Source: Nitrospirota bacterium
GTDB lineage: Bacteria; Nitrospirota; JAOUDF01
DNA length: 20,313 bases
Reading direction: 5' to 3'
Assembly: GCA_029859385.1 (NCBI GenBank)
Contig: JAOUDF010000023.1
Location: 1-20,313, forward strand
Made by a program: the position numbers and the translations under genes
Part shown: positions 6,349-15,400 of the stretch, one piece after another
Layout of the letters: the number at the start of each line of letters is the position of its first letter
Position numbering within the stretch: the first letter of the stretch is position 1
The notes under the pieces: generated by a model
Seen by the model: only the letters and a program-made list of their open reading frames with translations
Told to the model about the DNA's origin: nothing
Databases searched by the model: none

Positions 6349-8763
6349 GTGAGTGACGACGTCAAGGAAATCGAAGACCAGGAAGAAGGACAGATCGAAA
6401 TACCTTCGACGCTTCCGCTGTTGCCTGTCAGAGACATCGTGATATTTCCCTACATGATCCTCCCCCTCTTCGTCGGCCGTGAAGTCTCCATAAAGGCCAT
6501 CGATGACGCGCTGTCGGGAAACCGCATGATCCTGCTGGTAGCGCAGAAAGACCTCAATACCGACAACCCGGAGCCTGCCGATATTTACGACATCGGCACT
6601 GTCGGCATGATCATGCGGATGCTGAAACTGCCCGACGGCAGGATCAAGATCCTCGTCCAGGGCATCGCCAAGGCAAAAATCGACGAATATATCCAGACCG
6701 ATCCCTATTTCCAGGTCAAGATCACCCGACTGGTTGACACCACCTTCGAAAAGCTGACCCTCGAGCAGGAAGCGCTCATGCGCAACGTGAAGGAGCAGCT
6801 GGAGAAGATGGTCTCCTTCGGAAAAATGATCCTCCCCGACATCATGGTGATCGTCGAGAACCTCGAAGACCCCGGCAAGCTGGCTGATCTCGTGGCATCG
6901 AACCTCGGCCTCAAGGTGGAGACCGCCCAGGAAGTCCTGGAGATCGAGGACTCCACCGAGCGGCTCAAGAAGGTCACCGAAATCCTGAGCAAGGAGATCG
7001 ACCTCCTCGCCACCCAGCAGAGGATCCAGAGCGAGGCCCGGGGCGAGATCGACAAGACCCAGCGGGAGTACTTCCTCCGCGAACAGCTCAAGGCGATCCA
7101 GAAGGAACTGGGAGAGGAAGACGAGCGAATCGAGGAACTCAACGACCTGCGCACCAAGATAGAAGAAGCCAAGATGCCCGAGAAGGTCAACAAGGAGGCC
7201 CTCAAGCAGCTCAAGAGGCTCGAGCGCATGCACCAGGACGCCGCCGAAGCCTCCATGGTAAGGACCTATATCGAATGGCTGGTGGAGCTCCCCTGGAGCA
7301 AGTCGACCACCGACAACCTCGACATCAAGGCCGCCAAGAAGGTCCTCGACGCCGACCACTACGACCTCGAAAAGATCAAGGAGCGCATCCTTGAATACCT
7401 CGGTGTCAGGAAGCTGAAAGAGAAGATGAAGGGGCCGATCCTCTGTTTTGTGGGCCCTCCCGGCGTTGGCAAGACCTCTCTGGGCAAATCGATCGCCCGG
7501 TCGCTCGGCCGCGAGTTCGTCCGTATTTCACTTGGCGGCGTACGGGACGAGGCGGAGATCCGCGGACACCGCCGTACCTATATCGGCGCCCTGCCAGGAC
7601 GCATCATCCAGGGCATAAAGCAGGCCGGCTCGAACAACCCCGTTTTCATGCTCGACGAGGCCGACAAGATCGGCGCCGACTTCCGCGGCGACCCATCCGC
7701 AGCCCTTCTGGAGGTGCTGGACCCCGAGCAGAACAACTCGTTCTCGGACCACTATATCGGCGTCCCCTTCGACCTGAGCAACGTAATGTTCATCACCACG
7801 GCCAACCAGATGGACCCCATCCCGTCGGCCCTCAAGGACCGCATGGAGGTCATCGCCCTCTCCGGTTACACGGAAGAGGAGAAGATGGGCATCGCCAAGA
7901 ACTATCTGGTCAAGCGGCAGCTCGAAGAGCATGGGATCAACGAGAAGCACTTGAACCTCTCCGATTCGACGCTCAAGAAGATAATCTCTTCCTATACCCG
8001 CGAGGCGGGGGTGCGCAACCTCGAAAGAGAGATAGCCAACCTCTGCCGCAAGGTTGCCCGCAAGGTAGCCGAAGGCGAAGATCGCTCGTTCCGCATTACC
8101 GCCGACAATCTCCACAAGTACCTTGGTCCGCCCAAGTTCATGCACGAAGAGGAGCAGGAGAAGGACCAGGTCGGCGTATCCACCGGTCTTGCATGGACCG
8201 AGGTCGGCGGCGAGATACTCTTCATCGAATCGACCATCATCAAGGGCAAGGGCGGCCTCACCATTACAGGGCACCTTGGCGAGGTCATGAAGGAGTCGGC
8301 TCAGGCCGCCATGAGCTATGTCCGCTCCAAGGCAAAGGAACTGGGCCTCAACGAGGATACCTTCGCCAACATCGATGTCCATGTCCACGTCCCGGCCGGC
8401 GCCATCCCCAAGGACGGCCCCTCCGCGGGCATTGCCATGGCTACCAGCCTGGCCTCGGCCCTCACCAACCGGCCCATCGGCAAGGACGTGGCCATGACCG
8501 GCGAAGTTACCCTGCGCGGCCGGGTACTTCCCATCGGCGGCCTGAAAGAGAAAGCGCTGGCGGCGCGGCGCGCGGGGATAAAGACGGTCATCATCCCCAA
8601 GGAGAACCAGAAGGACCTTGAGGAGATACCCAAGAACATCCGCAAGACTCTCAACTTCGTTCCGGTGGAAACAATGGACGAGGTACTTGCCGTCGCCCTG
8701 AAGGCCAAGGCGGAAGAACCGGGAGTAGCGGAGAAGGCGTCAGCTGTCGTTGCCAACGCCTAG
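6349..8763 (+). CDS. lon: ATP-dependent Lon protease (LonA type)
   Basis: Lon is a hexameric cytoplasmic AAA+ protease that unfolds and degrades misfolded and some regulatory proteins. The 804-residue protein has all domains: an N-terminal substrate-binding LonN domain (about 20-220) starting LPLLPVRDIVIFPYM, a helical linker, the AAA+ module with Walker A GPPGVGKT (369-376, Lys375) and Walker B MLDEAD (D436, E437), and the C-terminal protease domain. The catalytic pair is Ser692 in PKDGPSAG and Lys735 in GGLKEKAL, with the 43-residue spacing seen in E. coli Lon (S679/K722). The GTG start at 6349 follows GGAGG at 6334-6338. It lies 83 bases after hsp20, and thiL begins 16 bases after its stop. 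Confidence 0.97.
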   Translation: MSDDVKEIEDQEEGQIEIPSTLPLLPVRDIVIFPYMILPLFVGREVSIKAIDDALSGNRMILLVAQKDLNTDNPEPADIYDIGTVGMIMRMLKLPDGRIKILVQGIAKAKIDEYIQTDPYFQVKITRLVDTTFEKLTLEQEALMRNVKEQLEKMVSFGKMILPDIMVIVENLEDPGKLADLVASNLGLKVETAQEVLEIEDSTERLKKVTEILSKEIDLLATQQRIQSEARGEIDKTQREYFLREQLKAIQKELGEEDERIEELNDLRTKIEEAKMPEKVNKEALKQLKRLERMHQDAAEASMVRTYIEWLVELPWSKSTTDNLDIKAAKKVLDADHYDLEKIKERILEYLGVRKLKEKMKGPILCFVGPPGVGKTSLGKSIARSLGREFVRISLGGVRDEAEIRGHRRTYIGALPGRIIQGIKQAGSNNPVFMLDEADKIGADFRGDPSAALLEVLDPEQNNSFSDHYIGVPFDLSNVMFITTANQMDPIPSALKDRMEVIALSGYTEEEKMGIAKNYLVKRQLEEHGINEKHLNLSDSTLKKIISSYTREAGVRNLEREIANLCRKVARKVAEGEDRSFRITADNLHKYLGPPKFMHEEEQEKDQVGVSTGLAWTEVGGEILFIESTIIKGKGGLTITGHLGEVMKESAQAAMSYVRSKAKELGLNEDTFANIDVHVHVPAGAIPKDGPSAGIAMATSLASALTNRPIGKDVAMTGEVTLRGRVLPIGGLKEKALAARRAGIKTVIIPKENQKDLEEIPKNIRKTLNFVPVETMDEVLAVALKAKAEEPGVAEKASAVVANA

Positions 8764-8779
8764 CGTGACAAAAGCCCAC

Positions 8780-9787
8780 ATGAAGGTCAACAGCATCGGT
8801 GAATTTGCGCTGATAGACCGAATTCGGGCGAAGGTGCCCAGCGCAGGAGATCGCCTGCTGGTAGGCATCGGAGATGACAGCGCCGCCATAGAGCCAACCG
8901 CCGGATGCGTGACCCTCGCCGCCACCGACATGCTGATCGAGGGGGTGCATTTCGACCTGCGCTGGCATGACCTCGTCAACCTTGGCAGAAAGTCTCTCAA
9001 CGTCAACATCAGCGACATTTTGGTCATGGGGGGAGTGCCGCTGTACGCACTCCTCTCATTGGCCATCCCCCCCTCCATCTCGGTGGAGGCGCTGGACGAA
9101 CTATTCACCGGCTTCAATGAAGTGTGTGCCGAGCACGGCATAATCCTCACCGGAGGCGACACATCCTCCTCTCCCCATGGCCTGATGATCTCCGTTGCCC
9201 TGCTGGGGGAAACCGGTCCCTCTTCGATCATCCGGCGCTCGGGCGCATCTCCCGGCGATGCAGTATTTGTTACCGGTACCCTGGGCAATTCAGCCGCAGG
9301 GCTGAAGCTGCTGCAATCGGGAAACCGGTTGCCCGCGGACAGCGATCATCTGTTTCTGACCCAACGTCACCTGAATCCCCGGCCAAGACGTGATGCCGTA
9401 ACGGTATTGGTGGCTGAGGCACTGGCTACGTCGATGATCGACATCAGCGATGGCCTGTCATCAGAGCTGAACCATCTGGCCCGTTCAAGCGGAGTAGGTA
9501 TGCGCGTGCAGGCAAACAGTCTGCCATCGTCGCCCGCGTTGAAACGTTTCGCGGAATCGACGGGAACTTCCCTCTCTGACCTTACCCTTCATGGAGGCGA
9601 AGAATATGAAGTGCTCTTTACCACAAATCCGCAAAAGAGCGCGCAGGCTCGTCAACTGATCTCACAGGGCAAACTTGATGCGACAGAAATCGGATTGGTT
9701 TACGATGGAAGCGGTGTTATGCTTGAGCAACAGGATGGAAGTGAAACAGCTCTCGAACCTCGCGGGTTCGAACATTTCAGCGTATGA
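8780..9787 (+). CDS. thiL: Thiamine-monophosphate kinase
   Basis: ThiL phosphorylates thiamine monophosphate with ATP to give thiamine diphosphate, the active cofactor. From ATG at 8780 the protein is 335 residues and begins MKVNSIGEFALIDRI, the standard family N-terminus. Typical motifs are LVGIGDDSAAI (27-37), ATDMLIEGVHFDL (48-60), the GGDTSSS segment, DISDGLSSELNHLA and GGEEYEVLF near the C-terminus. The frame is open upstream to 8750 inside lon, and GTG at 8765 is an alternative start. None of the starts has a recognisable ribosome-binding site, so translation may depend on ribosomes finishing lon. The stop overlaps the start of the DUF2062 gene (ATGA). Confidence 0.94.
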   Translation: MKVNSIGEFALIDRIRAKVPSAGDRLLVGIGDDSAAIEPTAGCVTLAATDMLIEGVHFDLRWHDLVNLGRKSLNVNISDILVMGGVPLYALLSLAIPPSISVEALDELFTGFNEVCAEHGIILTGGDTSSSPHGLMISVALLGETGPSSIIRRSGASPGDAVFVTGTLGNSAAGLKLLQSGNRLPADSDHLFLTQRHLNPRPRRDAVTVLVAEALATSMIDISDGLSSELNHLARSSGVGMRVQANSLPSSPALKRFAESTGTSLSDLTLHGGEEYEVLFTTNPQKSAQARQLISQGKLDATEIGLVYDGSGVMLEQQDGSETALEPRGFEHFSV

Positions 9788-10236
9788 AAATCCGACATTT
9801 CAAAGAAAAGGTCCGTGAACTCCTTCACTACAATGAGCCTTCGGACCGGCTGGCCCTCTCGTTCGCCATAGGCGTGTTTATCGCCTTCACGCCCACCCTG
9901 GGGCTCCACTTCCCGACCGCGCTGGTCCTCGCGTGGATGATGCGCCTTAACAAGCTGATGGCAATCCTGGGGACCGCCATGAACAACCCCTGGACCTTTG
10001 TGCCGATCTGTGGATCAAGCGTGTGGCTCGGACTGAAGATATGGCCCGTTGCCAACGAAACACCGATAAACTGGTCAAATCTCAGCTTCCAGAACCTGTC
10101 GATGCTTAAGTCCTACATAATGCCCTTCGCCATAGGGAGCATAATTCTCGGCGTTGTATTTGCCGTGCTTTCCTACTTCGTGAGCCTTCACCTCATTACT
10201 CGGTATCGTACTCACAAGATCAAGAAGCTGTTGTAA
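9784..10236 (+). CDS. DUF2062 family inner-membrane protein
   Basis: The 150-residue protein has hydrophobic segments at about 23-55 and 113-137 and a basic C-terminus (YRTHKIKKLL). The sequence SFAIGVFIAFTPTLGLHFPT and the conserved NNPWTF motif (67-72) identify the DUF2062 family, small membrane proteins of unknown biochemical role. Its ATG overlaps the thiL stop, so it is translationally coupled and the last gene of the plus-strand string. A truncated, colinear copy of the same gene lies 1.3 kb downstream (11541-11846), with an AAA+ ATPase gene between the two. Confidence 0.88.
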   Translation: MKIRHFKEKVRELLHYNEPSDRLALSFAIGVFIAFTPTLGLHFPTALVLAWMMRLNKLMAILGTAMNNPWTFVPICGSSVWLGLKIWPVANETPINWSNLSFQNLSMLKSYIMPFAIGSIILGVVFAVLSYFVSLHLITRYRTHKIKKLL

Positions 10237-10297
10237 TAGACCGGACTGTGGACTGATCTTAATCACCAAAATGCATCGCGGCAATTTCAGAAGGTCG

Positions 10298-11431
10298 TCA
10301 TAAAAGCCCCATCAGAAACTCCGTACACGGCACGATGGCAATCCCCTCTCGCCGCAGCCGGTCGTTTCCTCTGTAGAGCAATATTCTATCGGCCTCGGGG
10401 TAATCCTGCCCAAACGATTTGAGAGCTTTTATATCCTGGGGATGGACCACCTGCGAGTTTTTCACCTCGATGGCCTGAAAAATCCCTCTGCCGTAGACGA
10501 TAAAATCGACCTCACTCCCTGCGCTGGTACGCCAGAAATATATAGTGGCGTCGGGATGTCTCAGATCAACCCATGCCCGCAGGTGCTGCAACACCAGCCC
10601 CTCCAGCGCCACGCCGTCTTTTTCCTCTGGCCTGTCAAGGGGCCCTGAAGGCCGAAGAGTGCTGTAAACGCCCGCGTCGAAGAAATATAACTTGGGATGC
10701 TGAACCGTGGCCCGCATTGCCCGCCTGGCAAACACCGGCAGTCGGCATGCAAGAAGCAGGTCTTCAAGGATGTGGAGGTATCCTTCCACCACTTTGCGCT
10801 CCACGCCGCATTCCCGAGCGATGTTACTTATATTCAGGATAGAGCCGTGGGAAAAACTCGCTGCTTCGAGAAACCGGGTAAAATTCCCGATGTTTCTCGT
10901 CAGCCCTTCCGCCTGCACCTCTTCTCTGACGTACAGGTCTATATAGGCATGAAGCGTAGCCATCGAGTCGGCGCTATCCAGGACCACAGGCAACATCCCG
11001 TATCTGAGTGCCGCCTCCAGGCTGAATTTCTCTTTCAACTCGCCGGCCATAAAGGGATGCATCCGTCTCATGACCGCCCTGCCCCCCAGCAGGTCGGTGC
11101 CAGCCTTCCGCAGCTTTCTCGCGCTCGACCCGGCAAGTACAAACCGAAGCCCTTTCTTTTCTTCGAGCAGGCTGTGAACCACTTCCAGAAGCTCAGGGAC
11201 CTTCTGTATTTCATCCAGCACAAACACTTCCCTGTCACTGTGTGCGTGAACCAGCTCCCGGAGACGCTCCGGGCGGGCGAGGTAATTGCGAAAGACATCG
11301 GGCAGCAGCAGGTCCACATAAAAAGCCTCAGGGAAGAGGTTTTTTATCATAGTGGACTTCCCGGTACCCCTCGGCCCCAACAGGAAGAAGCTTTGCTTCA
11401 GCGGATTAAAAAAGCGCCCTATATTTTCCAT
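10298..11431 (-). CDS. AAA+ ATPase with DUF4143 C-terminal domain
   Basis: From ATG at 11431 the protein is 377 residues (TTG at 11437 is an alternative). The N-terminal AAA_14-type ATPase has Walker A LGPRGTGKST (Lys25) and Walker B VFVLDEIQKV (D73, E74), followed by VLAGSSARKL (about 98-107), the usual sensor region. The C-terminal DUF4143 part ends with YFWRTSAGSEVDF and AIEVKNS, resembling a PD-(D/E)xK nuclease-like core. Such genes are common, often horizontally acquired and of unknown function; roles in mobile-element or toxin-antitoxin-like systems have been proposed but not settled. It is a stand-alone gene, convergent with the thiL-DUF2062 string, with its own promoter and an overlapping palindrome. 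Confidence 0.88.
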   Translation of the reverse strand: MENIGRFFNPLKQSFFLLGPRGTGKSTMIKNLFPEAFYVDLLLPDVFRNYLARPERLRELVHAHSDREVFVLDEIQKVPELLEVVHSLLEEKKGLRFVLAGSSARKLRKAGTDLLGGRAVMRRMHPFMAGELKEKFSLEAALRYGMLPVVLDSADSMATLHAYIDLYVREEVQAEGLTRNIGNFTRFLEAASFSHGSILNISNIARECGVERKVVEGYLHILEDLLLACRLPVFARRAMRATVQHPKLYFFDAGVYSTLRPSGPLDRPEEKDGVALEGLVLQHLRAWVDLRHPDATIYFWRTSAGSEVDFIVYGRGIFQAIEVKNSQVVHPQDIKALKSFGQDYPEADRILLYRGNDRLRREGIAIVPCTEFLMGLL

Positions 11432-11440
11432 TTTCAATCC

Positions 11441-11466
11441 AAATTTGGAGTTATCGCCTCCAATTT
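11441..11466. promoter_or_regulatory. Near-palindrome overlapping the ATPase promoter (possible operator)
   Basis: AAATTTGGAG (11441-11450) and CTCCAATTT (11458-11466) form an imperfect inverted repeat with one extra T in the left arm and a 7-base spacer. One arm covers the -10 element and the expected transcription start of the ATPase gene; the other ends 10 bases before the start codon. Because one arm lies upstream of the transcription start, a DNA operator is more likely than an RNA hairpin. Confidence 0.5.
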
Positions 11467-11490
11467 ATGGGATAGAAAATGAAAAGTCAA
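11462..11490 (-). promoter_or_regulatory. Predicted promoter of the AAA+/DUF4143 gene
   Basis: On the minus strand, TTGACT (11490-11485) and TAAATT (11467-11462) are 17 bases apart. The transcript would start near 11455, leaving a leader of about 25 bases before the ATG. The -10 element overlaps the palindrome at 11441-11466. Confidence 0.55.
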
Positions 11491-11540
11491 GGGCAAGACA
11501 GGCAAAATACCGATACAACGATGTGCTGAGTTTGCCAGCC

Positions 11541-11846
11541 GCCTGGCTCATGCGACTGAACAAATTGATGGTGATTCCCGGAACAGCCCTGGACAACCCG
11601 TAGACCTTTGTGACGATCTATGGATCAAGCATGTGGGTAGGACTCAAGGTATGGCCCGTCACCAATGATACTCCGATAAACTGGTCAAACCTGAGCTTCC
11701 AGAACCTGTCGATGCTCAAGTTCTACATACTCCCCTTCGCCATCGGCAGTACACTGCTCGGCGTTGTATTCGCCGTAGTTTCATACTTCGTGAGCCTTCA
11801 CCTCATTACGCAGTATCGTACCCACAAGATCAAAAAGCTGTTGTAG
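11541..11846 (+). pseudogene. 5'-truncated, nonsense-mutated copy of the DUF2062 gene
   Basis: This stretch matches residues 50-150 of the DUF2062 protein encoded at 9784-10236, colinearly and without any indel, ending in the same YRTHKIKKLL plus stop. Many differences are silent or conservative, so the copy diverged under some constraint or came from a related strain. The codon for Trp70 in the NNPW motif is TAG here (11601-11603), and the first 49 residues are missing: upstream is the ATPase promoter region. A short open frame continues from GTG at 11610, but without the N-terminal half a functional protein is unlikely. The copy and the intact gene flank the AAA+ ATPase gene. Confidence 0.88.
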
Positions 11847-11951
11847 GTCAAAAAGCGGTGGCAGTGATAACCGACATGATCTGTCCGGCACCTTCGATCA
11901 TAGTCCAAAGGTAAAAGCATTATTACTACGGCAACAAAATACTCAAAGGAC

Positions 11952-12014
11952 GTCATTCCCGCGAAAGCGGGAATCCATACCACTGGATGCCCGATAGAAT
12001 CACTCGGGCATGAC
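11952..12014. repeat. REP/MITE-like double-hairpin repeat
   Basis: Two hairpins lie side by side. The first is ATTCCCGC-GAAA-GCGGGAAT (11955-11974), a perfect 8-bp stem with a GNRA-type loop. The second is ATGCCCGA-N9-TCGGGCAT (11987-12011), also a perfect 8-bp stem. The whole unit is bounded by GTCAT and ATGAC, so it has terminal inverted repeats. This design, with the ATTCCCGC...GCGGGAAT core, resembles dispersed small repeats found in many Proteobacteria (compare neisserial dRS3-type repeats). It lies between the pseudogene and the downstream end of the protease cluster, where it might also help end transcription. Only one copy is in the window. Confidence 0.7.
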
Positions 12015-12072
12015 AGGATGTTTCACCTGTTTAATTGCCTCCGTAATAGCCAGCAGAACACCATAAGCTCAA

Positions 12073-12408
12073 CTATTTCAGAGTGACGGCATCTATACGA
12101 CAATACCCGTTCGCATCAACTGTATACCAAACCATTACTTCTCTATCCATCGCCCTCGCTGTAAGCAGGACGCTCAACATCGACTTGGTACCATCCGCTG
12201 TTGAATTGACCAAATCTGCCCACATATAGGCCGAACCCTGCGTGCAGTTTGGAAAATTGCTTCCATCTTGCCGCTTGAACCAGCCGACACCCGGAAAGTT
12301 CTTATACGTATTTATATCGCCAACTTTTGTAGTCACGACATCCGCCGATACATCACCTGCCAGAAGAAAACCGGCAAAAATTGCGAGAACCACCAGAGCA
12401 TATCTCAT
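12073..12408 (-). CDS. Small secreted protein of unknown function
   Basis: The 111-residue protein has a clear Sec signal peptide (MRYALVVLAIFAGFLLAGDVSA, cleavage likely before DVV). The mature part, about 89 residues, contains two cysteines, in FPNCTQ and GYCRID, that could form a disulfide. The segment SMLSVLLTARAMDREVMVWYT looks like a pattern seen in assorted small exported proteins, but I cannot name a family with confidence. ATG at 12408 has AAGGTGG upstream with good spacing. The gene starts 49 bases after the stop of the large metalloprotease gene on the same strand, so it is probably the last gene of that cluster and exported to the same compartment. Confidence 0.75.
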   Translation of the reverse strand: MRYALVVLAIFAGFLLAGDVSADVVTTKVGDINTYKNFPGVGWFKRQDGSNFPNCTQGSAYMWADLVNSTADGTKSMLSVLLTARAMDREVMVWYTVDANGYCRIDAVTLK

Positions 12409-12457
12409 TTCAACCCACCTTTCCTAAATACTGTTATTAAATCTGTAACCACGCTAC

Positions 12458-15400
12458 TTACTCCAGCAACATCTTCAAAATCGGCAGCAAAATAGACGGA
12501 TCGAGCGGGCATGTATCACCCCCAGTGCCGGTAAGCGGTACATACAGTGTCGGGGTATCGGGATCGCTTGACGCAATGGCCAGATTTGCCCTCCTTTCCC
12601 ATTTATACGTTGGTTTAAACGCAACCTGAACACTGCAACTTTCACTGGCCGCGAGCATTGCGCCCGTGCAGTTATTTGACTGTATCAAATACTCATTACC
12701 GCTTACGGACACGCTGCTTATGGACAGCAATGCCGTCGCAGACGCCGAGTTCGATACGGTTATCGTCTGCGCCGATGATGTATTGCCGCAGGCAAGGGTT
12801 GCGAAACTGAGCGATGACGGCAATGCGGAGATATCGGGGGGAACATTAATTAGGTAGACATGGCTCTGTACCGTCTCACTATTCCCCACCATATCCTTGG
12901 CAAAGTACTTCAGCGTCGTGGTCGTGCTGATGCTCAACGCCGTCGTGTACACCGTCGACGCGGTGGTCGGCATGCTTCCGTCAGTGGTGTAGTAAATCTT
13001 GTCACAACCTGAACCGGTGCCGTCACTACAGGTCAGTGTTACGGTCTGAGCGCTGTTGTAAGTACCGCCCACCTGGCTGACGGTAGTGGTCGGAACCGTC
13101 GTGTCGAGAACGATGGTGTCATTGTATGCTGTCGACCAATTACCCGCCGCATCCTTGAACTTAGCGTACACGGTCTTGGTCCCGTCTCCGGTCGCCATTG
13201 TCCACGCCTTGCTTGTCACATAGGCCTCGGCCGCCGACCAGTTTGTGTTGTCGTTACTGAACTGCATCTGGCTACACCCGCTACCGCTATCGTTGCAGGT
13301 AAGCGTCAGAGTGATGCTGGGATTATTAGTCGAGGCCGCATTGCCATTAATAACAATCGTCCCTGTGGGTGTCGTCGCATCAATGGTATACGTCTGACTC
13401 TTCACCGTCTCGCTGTTGCCCGCGAGGTCTTTCGCGAAGAACTTCAGTGTTGTGGTAGTGCTGATGCTCAGTGCTGTCGTGTACACCGTCGACGCGGTGG
13501 TTGGCGTACTTCCATCGGTGGTGTAGTAGATCTTGTCGCAGCCGGAACCAGTGCCGTCCGAGCACGTTAGCGTCACTGTCCTGGCACTGTTGTACATGCC
13601 ACCTGCCGGTGAGGCTGTTGTAGTTGGAGCGGCCATGTCGATGGTCAGGACAGCGACGGAAGACGCTATGCCGGTGTTCCCAGCGGCATCCGTAGCCTTC
13701 GCGGTGAAGCTGTGACCGCCTTCGCTCAGTGAGTCAATGTTGAGGTTCCAGTTGCCTGTGCCGCTGGCGGCGGTGGTACCCACCGCAGTGACGTTGCCGT
13801 TGTCATACACTTTCACGGTACTCGACGCCTCGGCGGTGCCGCTAAGAGATGCGGTAGTACTATTCTGAAAGGTGCCGAAAGAGAATGAGTTGATCACCGG
13901 CGCGGCTGGTGCAAGAGTGTCCAGAACGATCGACGCACTATACGCCGTCGACCAAATACCCGCATTGTCCATGAATTTGACATAAACCGTCTTTAGACCG
14001 TCACCGGCGCTCAATGCCCAAGCCTTGCTCGTCGCATACGCCTCGGCCGTCGACCAGCTTGCATTGTCGTTGCTGAACTGCATCTGCGAGCAACCACTGC
14101 CGGTATCGTTGCAGGAGATCGTGAGAGTCACACTGGTATTGTTCGTTGAAGCAGCCCCATTATTGACACTAATCGTTCCTGTCGGCCCAGTCGCCGCAAA
14201 ATTGGCTACCAGAGTCCTGCCGCCGTTCACCACAAAAGAATAAGTCGCCGTTGAACTGACTACAGAACCGCTCTCGGTCCAGTTGGCGAATTCATAACCG
14301 GGTTCGGCCGTTGCGGTCACCCTCACACTTTTTCCCCACTCATGGCTTCCGCCGCCGCTTATCGTGCCGCCTTCAGAGGGTGATGCGCTCACACCTATCA
14401 CCGGCAATGTGCCGACGCCGACGGCGGCCCAGGCATTTTGGACTTGGAAACCCAGATTAGGATCGTATGGAAGAACATCATTATTGACCGCATCAACCAT
14501 CCCCCCTTTTGCGCCATTAAAGGAAACGTTAACAGGCCATCTTTTATTAGCTTTAAACGCAATTTCCATCGCTTTCTGAATCCCAATACCCTGGACATTT
14601 ACTCCGTTGTGACTCCCTCCTTGCGACAGCAGATAGAACATCTTGTTCGGAATACCGCTGTTTGTGTGCACGCCGCACCAATCGTTATTATACGAGGCTA
14701 CGCAGGCAGTTTGAGGGTACCAGTATGTTCCTTCATAGGTATCCGGTTGACCATAGAGCCTTGGGCTGGAGAGGTCGCGAATGGTGTTAATCCCTTCGCC
14801 GATAGTCCAGTTAGTCTCGCCGTAGTAATGTTCTACCGCCGTGCCCATCCAGTCTGAGAAAGCTTCATTAAGCGCTCCCGACTCGTACTCATAGTTAAGT
14901 CCTCCGGCGACTGTTTGCGTCACCGCATGGCCCCACTCATGGGCAATAACATCGAGGGCGCCGGCATAGGGCGCGCCTGTGCAGTAGCGGACCGAAGAGC
15001 CATCCCAGAATGCGTTATCAGAGCACAGCGCCCCTCCATTGTAATGGGTAACGTCAACCACGCTGCTCATTGAGCTACCTGCATTATCGAATGAATTGAT
15101 CCCAAGTTGAGCATTAAGGTAATCATAGACCCATCCCGCATGGACTTGCGCATCAACCCCTGTAGCTTGACCCGACGCATTCCAGTTGTTGTCCGAGTCA
15201 TTCATGGCGCCCGAATTGAAATTGACCGTTTGAATCATTGATGTGTTAGACATACGTCCGCCATGATGTCCGCCGTTACGGCGGCTTATGTCCATAAGAT
15301 AGTAATCAGGACCACTACTATAGTAACAGGTGTCTATATGGCTCTTTGCCGTCAATACGCCGTATCCACTGCCCACCGATGAGGCGCAGTTCGCGGTGTT

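Noticed and set aside
6340..8388. Large minus-strand open frames (339 and 286 codons) opposite lon
   Set aside because: They are antisense shadows of lon with artificial Leu/Asp/Val-rich sequences and no ribosome-binding site of note.
10697..11482. Plus-strand open frame of 261 codons opposite the AAA+ ATPase
   Set aside because: The minus-strand frame has clear Walker A and B motifs and a promoter; the opposite frame has neither.
11601..11609. TAG in the DUF2062 copy considered as recoded stop
   Set aside because: The copy lacks the first 49 residues and no recoding signal is visible, so a nonsense mutation in a pseudogene is simpler.
12073..12408. Small secreted protein as an AB5-type (SubB-like) toxin subunit
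   Set aside because: Only a loose resemblance in the LLTA segment and cysteine spacing; no catalytic A subunit is nearby and similarity cannot be shown by eye.
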